From the NCBI GenBank assembly GCA_937905825.1, contig CALCXM010000154.1, positions 34,992 through 98,991 of the forward strand: 64,000 bases of DNA. The letters are read 5' to 3'. Source of the DNA: an uncultured bacterium (GTDB lineage Bacteria; Planctomycetota; UBA1135; GCA-002686595). The translations under genes and the position numbers were made by a program. The notes beneath the pieces were generated by a model. That model did no database searches. It saw only the letters and a list, made by a program, of their open reading frames with translations, and was not told the origin of the DNA. Positions within the stretch are counted from its first letter, which is position 1. The number at the start of each line of letters is the position of its first letter. Shown one piece after another: positions 41,867 to 52,000 of this stretch.

Positions 41867-43465
41867 TCAAGGGCAGAACTTGACTTCCAAGGCGTCCGAG
41901 AGATTGAACCCGAAGAGCCCCGCCGCTGCGTCCCGATACCAGTACTGGAAGTACCAAGTGTCGCCGCTGCTGATCTGCCCGGCAGCTTGGGGAGGCGCCG
42001 TGTTGTCCAAGGCCAAGTAGGACTCCCCGAAAACGCTCGTCAAGGTCGCAGGGTTGAAGCGGAAGAGTCCCACTCCCCCGGGCGCCACGCAGCGCACGCC
42101 GTCTCCGAGGGAAACGTTAGCAGTGGCCGCTCCGTAGAAGAAGAGGCCAAAGACATGGGCGGGGGACCCGTTCGAGAGCAGAGCGAAGTCGTTGGCAGCG
42201 ATGCTCGTGGAGCCTTGATAAGAAATCGAGGTGCCCGCCCCAGCCGAGTTAGCGAGTACTTGGCAGTAGTTGGAAGGCGGCGGGCAATCGATCACGAGAT
42301 CGTAGTCCACGATCACCGGCCGGTGGTCCGAGGCAAAGCTCCCGATCGACGAGGGATTCGGAAACCCGACAATCTCCGCTGGCATCGAGCCGCTCGGAGT
42401 GCTGTTGCTATCCCAAACGGTTTGCACACCGCTGGTGGCGATGCTGTCCTGGTGCGCAAGGTAATCGAGCTTGCTGCTGCCGAGGGTGTTGTCGCTGGTG
42501 CCGAAGGTCCAGGTGGCGCTGTCCCAGATCATGTCGCTGCCGTCGCGATCGGTTCCGTCGGTTCCACCGGTTTGTTGCGCGCGGGTCAGCCACTCGGCAG
42601 GACCCTTCTGGCCGTTCGTGACCTCGTCTTCGTTCCAATCGCCTCCGATGATGACCGGGGTGTCGGCCCCCAGGATTGTCTGCACTTGCGGCGAGTCCGA
42701 AATCTTGCCGTTGGGATCCGGCAGGCCGGTTCCCGCCCCATTGAACATGTAGTCGATGTAGTAGGCCACGTTTTGTGCAGCCTCCCGGCGCTGATCCTCG
42801 TCGCTGTTGCCGCCGCCAGCCTTCAGGTGCGCGTTGCCCACCACCAGATCGCCAGCGAAGATTCCATCGGGCAAGTCGATCTCGGCAAACATGAACCCTC
42901 GAATGCCGCCGTCCCCGCCGGGGGCGTAGGCGTCGGCGCTCACGAAGGGGATGTTGGACAGGGTCTCCCGGTTGTCCCCGTTCAAGTCAGCGAACGGATA
43001 GCGCGACGCGATCACGTTGCGATTGAAGCCGTCGCCATCGGAGGAGGCGAAGATGTAGGGCATGGAGAATCCGGGCGCGTACTTCTGCACGTAGCTCGTG
43101 ACGCTACCGCCCTGGTAGGGATCCGTGCCTCCGGTGATCAATAGCTGAACCACATTGCTCAAGACGCTCGCCGAGTCGCTGCCCGATCCCGTGCCGTTGC
43201 CGGAGTTGTCCGCGCACTCCTGAAGGATCAAGACGTCCGGCTTGAAGGCGGCGATGGTGCGTGCGATGGCGGTCCAATTGTTTTGCCCTTCCACCTTGGC
43301 ATTGCTGGAGCAGATACCGTCACGCACGTTCCAGGTCATGACCCGCACGTCGTTCACATCGTTTTTGCCCCATTGACCTGCGGCGGGGTTCCATTGGGCG
43401 GTTGCCGCTGGAGCCAGAACGAGGGAAACGAGGGCGCAGGCGGCGCCGAAGGAGAATGTACGCAT
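41867..43465 (-). CDS. Secreted endonuclease/exonuclease/phosphatase-family protein with WYRD C-terminal module
   Basis: A 532-residue protein with a signal peptide (MRTFSFGAACALVSLVLAPAATAQ). The EEP catalytic motifs appear in order: MTWNVRDG, LQEC (metal-binding Glu), VVGNAHLK, GDWNED and SDHRPV with the general-base His. An exported phosphodiesterase or nuclease is likely. After residue 400 a Cys-flagged module (NYCQVLANSAGAG to WYFQYWYRDAAAGLFGFNLSDALEV) matches the C-terminus of the VCBS protein at 33431-35728. The start was placed at ATG 43465, at the signal peptide. Confidence 0.88.
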   Translation of the reverse strand: MRTFSFGAACALVSLVLAPAATAQWNPAAGQWGKNDVNDVRVMTWNVRDGICSSNAKVEGQNNWTAIARTIAAFKPDVLILQECADNSGNGTGSGSDSASVLSNVVQLLITGGTDPYQGGSVTSYVQKYAPGFSMPYIFASSDGDGFNRNVIASRYPFADLNGDNRETLSNIPFVSADAYAPGGDGGIRGFMFAEIDLPDGIFAGDLVVGNAHLKAGGGNSDEDQRREAAQNVAYYIDYMFNGAGTGLPDPNGKISDSPQVQTILGADTPVIIGGDWNEDEVTNGQKGPAEWLTRAQQTGGTDGTDRDGSDMIWDSATWTFGTSDNTLGSSKLDYLAHQDSIATSGVQTVWDSNSTPSGSMPAEIVGFPNPSSIGSFASDHRPVIVDYDLVIDCPPPSNYCQVLANSAGAGTSISYQGSTSIAANDFALLSNGSPAHVFGLFFYGAATANVSLGDGVRCVAPGGVGLFRFNPATLTSVFGESYLALDNTAPPQAAGQISSGDTWYFQYWYRDAAAGLFGFNLSDALEVKFCP

Positions 43466-43593
43466 AGGAGCAGTCGATTGGACGGGTGGTGGGAGCCACA
43501 AATCCTATCAGTTATTCCAGCGGCCTGCCCCGGGAAGCCCAGGGAGCCTTGCTGATCCGTTGATTCCCAGGAAAAAGCCCCGCCTGGACCGTT

Positions 43594-43983
43594 CTAGTCG
43601 TCCGCGGAACTTGCCTCGGAGGAGCGCATCAACCACTTGATCGCTTCCTCGCGGCCGCCCCCATCGTAGTAGCCGACGCTGGCTTGCCCAAAGCGTGCCG
43701 CCAGCTCGGCGAAGCGCCGCTCCCAAACCTGGTCGCCGAGCACCGCGATTCGACTGACCTGCTTGTGATGGTGCTTGACCAAAAGGAAGTGCTCCCAGAC
43801 CGCGTGCAGATCGCCCCAACCCTCAAAGTCGAGCAGGTCGATCAGAAGTTGAATGGGAGCGCCGGTCTTTTCGATCTGAGCGTCGAGCATCGGCTCGAGC
43901 GCTTCGATCTCCGTTTGCTCAACGCGTTCGCTGAACTTGAGTGCGATCAGGTGGCCGTCGTTCTGGGGGAGGAACTCGATCAT
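43594..43983 (-). CDS. SpoIIAA-like (STAS-fold) protein
   Basis: A 129-residue protein resembling the SpoIIAA-like/DUF family: IEALEPMLDAQIEKTGAPIQLLIDLLDFEGWGDLHAVWEHFLLV, then RIAVLGDQVWERRFAELAARFG, YYDGGGREEAIKWL. These proteins have a STAS-like fold with an unclear role; they are not phospho-anti-anti-sigma factors for lack of the conserved Ser. Alone on the minus strand with 233 bp upstream, in which I see no gene. Confidence 0.82.
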   Translation of the reverse strand: MIEFLPQNDGHLIALKFSERVEQTEIEALEPMLDAQIEKTGAPIQLLIDLLDFEGWGDLHAVWEHFLLVKHHHKQVSRIAVLGDQVWERRFAELAARFGQASVGYYDGGGREEAIKWLMRSSEASSADD

Positions 43984-44216
43984 TGGGCTCGGGTTGTCAG
44001 GGTCGCGAGGGGAATCCTAGGCACAGCGTTGCACTGCTGCCAGATGGCTTGTAACTCAGAAAAGAGCCAGAGGCCAGCCTCGCGTTCCCAGAAAAAGCGG
44101 AACTGGGACTGCCTGGTATCCCCCGAACCGCGGGCCGAATGCGCAACTCCCGCGACGACCCACGGCGCAGTGGCAGAGGGTCCCCGCGGGAGAGCGCAAC
44201 AGCGAAGAAGTCGGAT

Positions 44217-47200
44217 TTACTCGTGCCCGACGATGGGACGCACCACGATGTTTCGGAACTGAATCTCCGCTCCCTCAGATTGCAGGCAGATCTTGCCGGA
44301 AATTTCCTCACACCAGGTGGCTTCGTTTTGAAGGGTCCCGTTGATGACGAGGCTCAACACGCCGCGATCCATGGTGATCAGGTAGTGATTCCATTCACCG
44401 AGCGGTTTCTCATTGGAAGGGGCTAGCTTGGTGGTTCGCCGACCTGAGCGCCGCGTCTTGTCCGTCATCATCGGAAACTCTCCAATGTTCCAAATGTCAC
44501 CAGCATTGCGCGAGTGCAACTGAGCTTCGATCGAACGCGGCCAGACTGTGTCGGGACCGGTCATGCGCAACAACACGCCGGAGTTGCCCGCGCCCTTCGC
44601 CGGGTCGAAGCGCCACTCGAGTTCCAACTCGAAGTTCGTGAACGATTGCTTGCTGGAGAGATAGCCGATCGGGCGACCCTTGCAGCGCAAGACGCCGCCC
44701 TCTTCGAGGCTCCAAACGTCCTCCATCGAGGCGTCGGCTTGATCCAGGTGATAGTTCCAATCCTCCAGATCGGTGCCGTCGAAGAGCACGACGGGCTCCC
44801 CCAAGATCGGCTTGGCCTCGCGGTTCTCCAACAAGAAACTCACCAGGTCTGCCAGGCCTTGAGCCCCGAGCCCCAAGGCCACTCCCTGGGGCATGACCGA
44901 GACCCGCTGGCGATCGCGCTCGAGAATGTCGGCGGCAGCGAAGACATGCCGAGCTCCCTTCGGGTCTTTCAGAACCACGTTCGGGCCGTCCGCAAGAATG
45001 AACCCGGTGAAGTAGCCCTTGCCCTTCACCTGCATGAGCCAAGAGTCGTACCCGAAGGCGATGGCAGCCGATGGATTTAGAATTGCGTCCATCAACTCGG
45101 CCCTTCCGTACTTGACGCCGATCGCGGTCAAGTCGGGACCGATGTCCATGCCAAGACCCGCGAAGCTGTGGCACGTGTTGCAAGCGGCAGCTTCACTTTG
45201 GAAGATCTGCTGCCCGCGGCGAGCATCCCCTTCGAGTTGCAGCAACTCCGGAATCGGCGGCAGGGAAGGGGCATTCTCCGTACGTCGAAAGACCTCACTC
45301 GCCAGGGCGCGCACGGCAATGTCCGGGTTGTTGAAGATCGCCTCCCGAGCCGTTTCACGCACGTCCTCCAACAGACGATTGGCGCGGGCCTGCGCGATCA
45401 GAATCAGGCCGCCCTCTGGATCCGACGCGAGGGCGCGGGTGGCGTCTTCGCGCTCGTTGCTGCTGCGGGATGCGTCTTGAATCGCCGCCAAGTGCTCGAG
45501 CAACTGCGTGCGATCCCGTTCGCGTTCCACGTAGATGCGGAACTCGATGGAAGTCGCTCCCCCTTGCCCCGTGCCACCGAAGTCGGGGCCAACGGAACAC
45601 TCGAACGTCAGAGCGCCAGCCGGAACCTTGTACTCCACCTTGGAGTTGGCGTGGGTGCCGATGCCCCAGCGGATCGGTTCGTCGCCGCAGCTCAGGGTCT
45701 GGCCAACCGCGTTGCGATTCACATTGACGTTGCCCCAACCCGCCTCTGCGCTCGACCAGGACAGTTCAGTCAGGGGCAACTCACCATCCGCGGTAAGGAA
45801 GCGCGGCTCAATCCAGTCCGCCCAATCGCAAGTGTTGCCGTCCCCAGCATCCCCCACCGTGAGCCAGATGCGTTTGGCACCTTTCACATCCACTTTCGCC
45901 AAGCGCCGGCCCGCGCGCATCACACCACTTTCCCAAACGAGTTCCGCGGCGCCTAGATCTCCAGCGACGAGATCCACTCCAAGGCCGTATTCGCTCCAAT
46001 CATTCGTGACCCGATTGCGTACCCACCAAGTGGCGAGTTCTCCAACTTCGCCGCCTGCGATCAGCGCCAAGTTCGTCACGGCTTCGGCGGCCGAGCGCGA
46101 GGGAATGAACGCCAGGGACTCAACGGCTTGTTTGCGCTGTTCCACGTCCAAAGTGACATCTCCAGCGCGGGCCTTGAACGCGTTCACCGCCGAGTCCGGG
46201 TGCAAACGCCAGGCGAGGTCCGCGAAAGCCGACGTCCAACGGGAAGGGCTGTTGCCCAAGTGCAGGCTCAATCCGACGAAGACCTGTTCCTCATGACCGC
46301 GGGCCGCCAGACCAAAGGCTTCCAGGTAGTTGCGGTCCTCGCCGTCGTAGCCCTCGGCCAGCCGGAGCATCACCCCCATGTACTTGTCGTTGTCGGCGTA
46401 GGCGTTCAGGTGCGTCATCACCTCGCGGCGCACGAGCGGCGAGGGGTCTTCGCAACGGGGCTGCAAGATGTCGAAGCCGCCCATCTGCGTGGTCATCAAG
46501 GCTCGCAGAGCAACCACGCGCAAGCGTGGATCCGGATCTGAGAGGAAGGAAGCCGTCCGCGCCAAACCATTGAAGCCCATGCCCTTGAGCCCGTAGATCA
46601 AGCGCGCCTTCTCCCGCGCATCCGAGCTCTTCGCGGCCATCTCGGCCACCAGCTCAAAGTTCTTGCCCTTCGCATCAAAGAGGCGTTTCGCGCCCATGGC
46701 TCGCACGCTTGGAGCCGGGGAAGCGAAGGCCTCCAAGGCTCCTTCCAACTTGCCGAACTCGATGCTGCGCGGTGGGATGGCCGAGCCCTCCGGAGTGATG
46801 CGCAGGATGCGACCATAGGCCTCCCGGTCCCCCGCCGCGTGACCACCCACGCCCGGATCGTACCAGTCCGCCACGAAGACACTGCCGTCGGTGCCCACGC
46901 ACACGTCGCTTGGCCGGAACCACTGGGCGCTGCGCTCTTCGGACTTATCACCGCGGATCAGCCAACCCGCTTCCATCCCGTAGCCCGCGCCGATTTGCTT
47001 TGGCTTGTGCGCGTAGACAACGCCGGCTCCCGCGTCCGCGTTGAGCACGGCGCCATCGATCCACGCTTTCAAGGGCTCCCCTTCGTAGACACAAACTCCC
47101 GTGGGGCCCCCCGCACCGTTGATGGCTCCCGCGGGGAAGACGCCGGGATCTTCCTGGTGCCAGTGCGCACTTGGAATCGATTGGCCTGGGCGACGATCCG

Positions 47201-48074
47201 CACGCCAGTAGCGGGTGCCATCTTCGGAGAAGTACCCGTAGTTGCCGCCCTGCATGGCCCACAAAGTACGGCAGCCACGATTGCCGTCGTCGTCGTTGTC
47301 CGCCACGTACATGTTCCCGAAGGAGTCGAGGGCCAACTCGTAGTTGTTGCGAAAGTTGTGACTCATCACTCCCAGGCCGCGACCGTCCTTGCCCACGCGC
47401 AGGGTCAACCCGCCGGTCCAAGCGCGACCGTCGTCGCTGACCAGGCCAGGCTTGTTGTCCGCGGTGAACTCGCCGCCGCCCACGTAGACCGATCCCGAGC
47501 GCAACTGCCAACCAGCGGCATCCGTCACCAGGTGCGGGCCCGCATTGCCCGCGGCGAAGTAGAACTCCCCATCGGGCCCGTGAACGAAAGAGTGCAATCC
47601 GTGATCGTGATTCGGCCCGCCGAAGCCAGTCAGGAAGACCTCGTGGCGATCGGCCTGGTCGTCTCCGTCGTCGTCGATGTAGAGCAGCGCGGAAGGCGAG
47701 CAGGACACCAGCACCCGCCCTTCGCCGAGCACGCAGACTCCGAGGGGTGACACCAATTCCGGCCCCTGGGCGAAGACCTTGGAGGTCTCGCAGACTCCAT
47801 CGCCGTCCGTATCCGACAGAATCACCAGACGGTCCCCACCTTCGTGATCGCGCCCGGGGTTGCGACCTCCCCACTTGCGATAGTTCACGGCCTCGGTCAC
47901 CCAAAGGCGCCCGCGCTCGTCCACATCCATGGCCGTCGGGTTGTAGAAGAGCGGCGATTCCGCCCACAGCTCGACCTGCATCCCGGAAGGAACATCCAAG
48001 TGCAGGTCGCCACCAAAGGCGGGCGTTGTGATCGAAACCAGGGCAAAAAGCAGGGGGGATTGCAGGGTCATCAT
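44217..48074 (-). CDS. PVC-type multidomain secreted protein: beta-propeller, HEAT, NPCBM-like, cytochrome c, DUF1080
   Basis: A 1285-residue protein with a signal peptide (ATG 48074). Residues 25-420 are the membrane-bound-dehydrogenase-type propeller (PTAMDVDERGRLWVTEAVNY, DGDGVCETSKVF, GLHSFVHGPDGEFYFAAGN). HEAT repeats cover about 440-680. A putative NPCBM carbohydrate-binding domain lies near 760-850 (WGIGTHANSKVEYKV). A cytochrome-c-like domain has CNTCH (C965, C968, H969). Residues 1093-1283 are DUF1080/3-keto-disaccharide hydrolase-like (VVLFDGTDLEDWNYHL, GNSGVLLRM). This order is characteristic of Planctomycetota and Verrucomicrobiota; it probably oxidises or binds an extracellular sugar. 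The frame extends farther upstream but the start at MM...TLQSPLLFALVS gives the signal peptide. Confidence 0.93.
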   Translation of the reverse strand: MMTLQSPLLFALVSITTPAFGGDLHLDVPSGMQVELWAESPLFYNPTAMDVDERGRLWVTEAVNYRKWGGRNPGRDHEGGDRLVILSDTDGDGVCETSKVFAQGPELVSPLGVCVLGEGRVLVSCSPSALLYIDDDGDDQADRHEVFLTGFGGPNHDHGLHSFVHGPDGEFYFAAGNAGPHLVTDAAGWQLRSGSVYVGGGEFTADNKPGLVSDDGRAWTGGLTLRVGKDGRGLGVMSHNFRNNYELALDSFGNMYVADNDDDGNRGCRTLWAMQGGNYGYFSEDGTRYWRADRRPGQSIPSAHWHQEDPGVFPAGAINGAGGPTGVCVYEGEPLKAWIDGAVLNADAGAGVVYAHKPKQIGAGYGMEAGWLIRGDKSEERSAQWFRPSDVCVGTDGSVFVADWYDPGVGGHAAGDREAYGRILRITPEGSAIPPRSIEFGKLEGALEAFASPAPSVRAMGAKRLFDAKGKNFELVAEMAAKSSDAREKARLIYGLKGMGFNGLARTASFLSDPDPRLRVVALRALMTTQMGGFDILQPRCEDPSPLVRREVMTHLNAYADNDKYMGVMLRLAEGYDGEDRNYLEAFGLAARGHEEQVFVGLSLHLGNSPSRWTSAFADLAWRLHPDSAVNAFKARAGDVTLDVEQRKQAVESLAFIPSRSAAEAVTNLALIAGGEVGELATWWVRNRVTNDWSEYGLGVDLVAGDLGAAELVWESGVMRAGRRLAKVDVKGAKRIWLTVGDAGDGNTCDWADWIEPRFLTADGELPLTELSWSSAEAGWGNVNVNRNAVGQTLSCGDEPIRWGIGTHANSKVEYKVPAGALTFECSVGPDFGGTGQGGATSIEFRIYVERERDRTQLLEHLAAIQDASRSSNEREDATRALASDPEGGLILIAQARANRLLEDVRETAREAIFNNPDIAVRALASEVFRRTENAPSLPPIPELLQLEGDARRGQQIFQSEAAACNTCHSFAGLGMDIGPDLTAIGVKYGRAELMDAILNPSAAIAFGYDSWLMQVKGKGYFTGFILADGPNVVLKDPKGARHVFAAADILERDRQRVSVMPQGVALGLGAQGLADLVSFLLENREAKPILGEPVVLFDGTDLEDWNYHLDQADASMEDVWSLEEGGVLRCKGRPIGYLSSKQSFTNFELELEWRFDPAKGAGNSGVLLRMTGPDTVWPRSIEAQLHSRNAGDIWNIGEFPMMTDKTRRSGRRTTKLAPSNEKPLGEWNHYLITMDRGVLSLVINGTLQNEATWCEEISGKICLQSEGAEIQFRNIVVRPIVGHE

Positions 48075-48308
48075 GGGCCCAGGATAGCGGCTTCGTTGGC
48101 CTACCGCTCCCCCGAGTTCCGGCCGCATTCCCAGGCCTGCCGCGAGATTCCCTCGGATTCTGCGCCGTTGCCCGCGTGCTGAATCTGGGCCAGCCTCCGT
48201 ACAATCAACACCGGATAGAGCCCCACGCTGGCCCCAATGCAATAGCGGGCTATACTGATTTGCCCTGCTCGGTCGGCGCAATGCCATTGAGTGCACCTGA
48301 TTCTTTCC

Positions 48309-49043
48309 ATGCAGTCTTCCATGAGCCCGATTCGCGCCTTGTTCGCTTCGTCCAGCCGTCTGGCCCTGCTTGCCTGTGTCCTGCTGAGTAGTGCCTGCAT
48401 CTCCGACGGCAAGCGCGAGGTGGACCCGGTGGACAGGCTACCGGTGATTGAACGCATTGAATCCGAGTCCTCACGGCCCAAACTGAGCGTCTCCGTGCAC
48501 GCTTCCGTCAAGGACGGAGTGGTTCCCGAAGGTCTCCTGGCGCGAGCGATTGGAGAGTCGAGCCAGCGCCCCGTCGACCAATTGCTGAGGACCTTCGTCG
48601 TGGCCCTGACTTCAACCGAGCGCTTCACCATCGTCGACGAAGCGCTGGCGGACTATCGCTTCGTCTTCACCGTGCGCGATTTGACGGTCGAGACGGAGAA
48701 GGAGCTGAGCACGATGGAGTCCATGAAACTCAAGTTCATGGACAAGCGCTTGAAAGCGACCGCACTCTTGGCCGGCGTCCTTTACGACGCGAATGGCCAG
48801 CAGATCGGCGCCACCTTCGAACAACGCGGGCGCTACGAAATCCAGGAAGGCGGAGTTTTTGGCGACGAAGAGGACGAGTTCCTCAATCTGCTCGGCATGG
48901 GCAGCAGCTTCTCCAAGACCAACAACCCGGGCCTGGCCAATGCTGTCCAGAAGGCCATCGTCAAGCTGGTCAATGACATCGCCGAAGGAACCCGGGAGCG
49001 CCGTCCGGTCGGGCAAGCCCGCAAGAAAGACGCGGAGCAGTAG
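48309..49043 (+). CDS. Lipoprotein of unknown function upstream of a kinase
   Basis: A 244-residue protein. The leader ends in the lipobox VLLSSAC with the lipidated Cys near residue 31. The mature region is mixed alpha/beta (LLRTFVVALTSTERFTIVDEALADYRFVFTVRDL), reminiscent of CsgG/LpoB-like periplasmic proteins but too weak to name. ATG 48309 or 48321 both work; a GTG at 48291 is also in frame. A TATACT -10-like box is at 48251-48256. The kinase gene starts 24 bp after its stop, so they are probably cotranscribed. Confidence 0.78.
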   Translation: MQSSMSPIRALFASSSRLALLACVLLSSACISDGKREVDPVDRLPVIERIESESSRPKLSVSVHASVKDGVVPEGLLARAIGESSQRPVDQLLRTFVVALTSTERFTIVDEALADYRFVFTVRDLTVETEKELSTMESMKLKFMDKRLKATALLAGVLYDANGQQIGATFEQRGRYEIQEGGVFGDEEDEFLNLLGMGSSFSKTNNPGLANAVQKAIVKLVNDIAEGTRERRPVGQARKKDAEQ

Positions 49044-49067
49044 GCGACTCTTGCCCCTAGCACCCCA

Positions 49068-52000
49068 ATGACTGGCAGCGGTTCCGGAAAGCGTCCCTCC
49101 ATGAAGGCAGAGGAAGCCTTCGCCGATTACGTCATGCGCCGGGAACGGGGAGACCAACTCGACTTCGAGGGCCTGTGCAGCGACAACCCGGAGCTTGAGG
49201 AAGATCTCCGACGCTTGCACGGAGACTGGAACGAACTCGAAACCGTTTGCCGGGACAAGCTGGGTAGCGATTCCCTGGTGCACACCATGCTGGCCCGCGG
49301 CGGTGACGAAGGCCGCACTGCCGGCGCTGGCGCCCGCGCGATCTTCTCCGAGTACCTGGTCGCCAGGGAAGACGATCCCAGCTTGGATTTCGAGGCTCTG
49401 TGCTCCAAGCATCCAGAACTCACCGACGAACTGCGCGAACTGCACACCCAGTGGATTGGCTTTGAGCAAACCATGGCGGCGGCCCCCGGCTTGAAGGGCA
49501 GCCTGAACAAAACGTTCCTCCTGCGCCACGGGCGCGATCCCTTGGAGGATCCCCAGTGGGAAGCGGTGCGCTCGGACTTGCTGATCGACAGACTGCTGCA
49601 GTCCCGGGAACAACGCGGCCACGGCTACACCATCTGCGGCGAAGTCGCCCGCGGTGGGATGGGCGCGATCTTGAAAGTTTGGGATCCCAACTTGCGCCGC
49701 AACCTGGCGATGAAGGTCATCCACGAGGGCCACAATCCCACGGACCTGCGTGAGGAGTCGAGCGCCGTCAACAAGATCCTGGCGCGCTTCCTGGAGGAAG
49801 CCCAAGTCACGGGCCAGTTGGATCACCCGGGCATTGTTCCCGTCTACAACCTCGGCGTGGACGACGGGGGACGTTGCTACTTCACGATGCGGCTTGTGCG
49901 TGGTCGTGAACTGCTGAAGATCTTCGAGCTGGTCTGGGCCGAAAAGGAAGAGTGGAACACGACCCGCGCCCTCGGCGTGTTGCTGCGCGTGTGCGACGCG
50001 ATGTCCTACGCTCACAGCAAGAACGTTCTGCACCGGGACCTCAAACCGGCCAACATCATGGTGGGACGCTTCGGCGAGACCTACGTGATGGATTGGGGAC
50101 TCGCGCGCGTGCTCGGCAAGAACGAAGCCCACGACATTCGGCCGAACACGGAGGGCACCGAGCAAAGCATCGTGCAGACGGACCGCGCCGAGGACGACTC
50201 GGACCTGGGCACCGGCGAACTGCACACCATGGACGGGGACGTGATCGGTACGCCTTCCTACATGCCACCCGAGCAAGCCCGCGGCGAGCTGGACAAGATC
50301 GGCAAGCACACGGACGTCTACTCGATCGGTGCGATGCTGTACCACCTTTTGACGAAGCGCGCCCCCTACACCACCCCGCCTCAGCGCCTGAAGGGCATGG
50401 ACGTTTGGCGCAAAGTGCTCGCGGGCCCGCCGACGCCCATCGAAGAGCTCACCACCAAACCTCCGGCGGAGCTCGTTGCGATCTGCGAGAAGGCCATGGC
50501 GCGCGAGCCCCAAGACCGTTACGCGGATACCCACGAGCTTTCGGCCGACCTGCGCGCGTTCTTGGAAGGCCGCGTGGTGCGCGCTTATGAGACGGGGCCG
50601 GTGGCGGAGTTCCGCAAGTTTGTGGGGCGCAACAAGGCTGTGGCAGCCGCGCTCTTCTCCACAGTTTCGCTGGTGGTGATCGGCCTCGTCGCCCTGAATG
50701 CGAAATCGGTGGTCGAAGTGCAGGAAGCCCAAAAGGACGTCCAGAAAGCCGAGCAGATCGCCGTGGTCGCCGTGGATGACAAGGACCGGGCGGTCAAAGA
50801 GAAGGAAGTCATCGAGCAGCAGAAGCAAGAGATCGAAGCCAGTCGCAAGCGGGCCGAGCTGCATCAGAAGAAGGCCGAGGAAAACGAAGAGGAGGCGCGC
50901 CAGGCCCACGCTAAGGTCCTGCGTTTGGCCGACGGCAAGCGCTTGCAACAACTCGTCAAACGCGGCCAGCGCCTGTGGCCAGCGGTCCCCGAAATGATTC
51001 CAAGCATTCGTGAGTGGCTCGTGCCCGCCGTGGCCCTGGCTGAGTCCTATCCCACGCATCTGGAAGCACTCACGACCCTTCGAAAGCAGGCCACGCCCAG
51101 TTCGAACGAACAACTCGCCGCCGATCGCAAGAACCACCCGCGCGCCGAAGAACTGCGTGGTTTGGCGGACAGCATCGAGGAACTCAAGACCGAACTCGCC
51201 GACCAAGCTTCGGAACCGGAATCCGACGGACGCCGGGAAGCCGAAGAGGAGCTTCAGCGGCAGTTGCAGGATACCGAGCTTCGCCACCGGGTGCTTCGCA
51301 GCGAAATCCAAAGCTACCGACAGTGGAACTTCGAGGACCCGGAAGCCCAATGGCACCACGATCTCCTGGCCGAGCTGGTGGCCTCCCTCGAGCAATTCCG
51401 GCAACCGAAGACCGGGCTCATCGCCAACGTGGAAAAGCGCATCGAACTCGCCAACACGGTTCGACGGGAGAGCGTGGAACGCTACGCCGTGCGCTGGACC
51501 AACGCCATCGCCTCCATCGCCGATCGCACGACTTGCCCGGACTACAACAGCCTGGTGCTCACTCCCCAGATGGGTCTTGTGCCCCTGGCGAGGAACCGCG
51601 ACACGGGCCTTTGGGAGTTCGTGGACGTCAGCACGGGCACGGTGCCGGAGGTGGGCCCCGAGGGCACCTACAAGATCTCGGAGGAGTCCGGCGCGGTCTT
51701 CGTGCTGATCCCCGGTGCCATGGCGCTGCTCGGGTCCCAACCCCCTGACCGCGATCTGGATCTGGCCCCGGGCGACCCCAACACGTACCGTTTTGCCTGG
51801 GACGACGAAGGCCCGATTCACCGGATCGAGATCGCGCCCTTCTTTATGGGCAAGCACGAATTCACCCAGGGGCAGTGGCTGCGCGCGACGTCCACGTCGC
51901 CCAGCCGCTACGGCCCCGTGGAACGCTCCGGGCGGCTTGGCCGAGACCTGACGCACCCGGTGGAAAACATCAGCTGGTACGAAGCAGAGCAGACCCTCAC

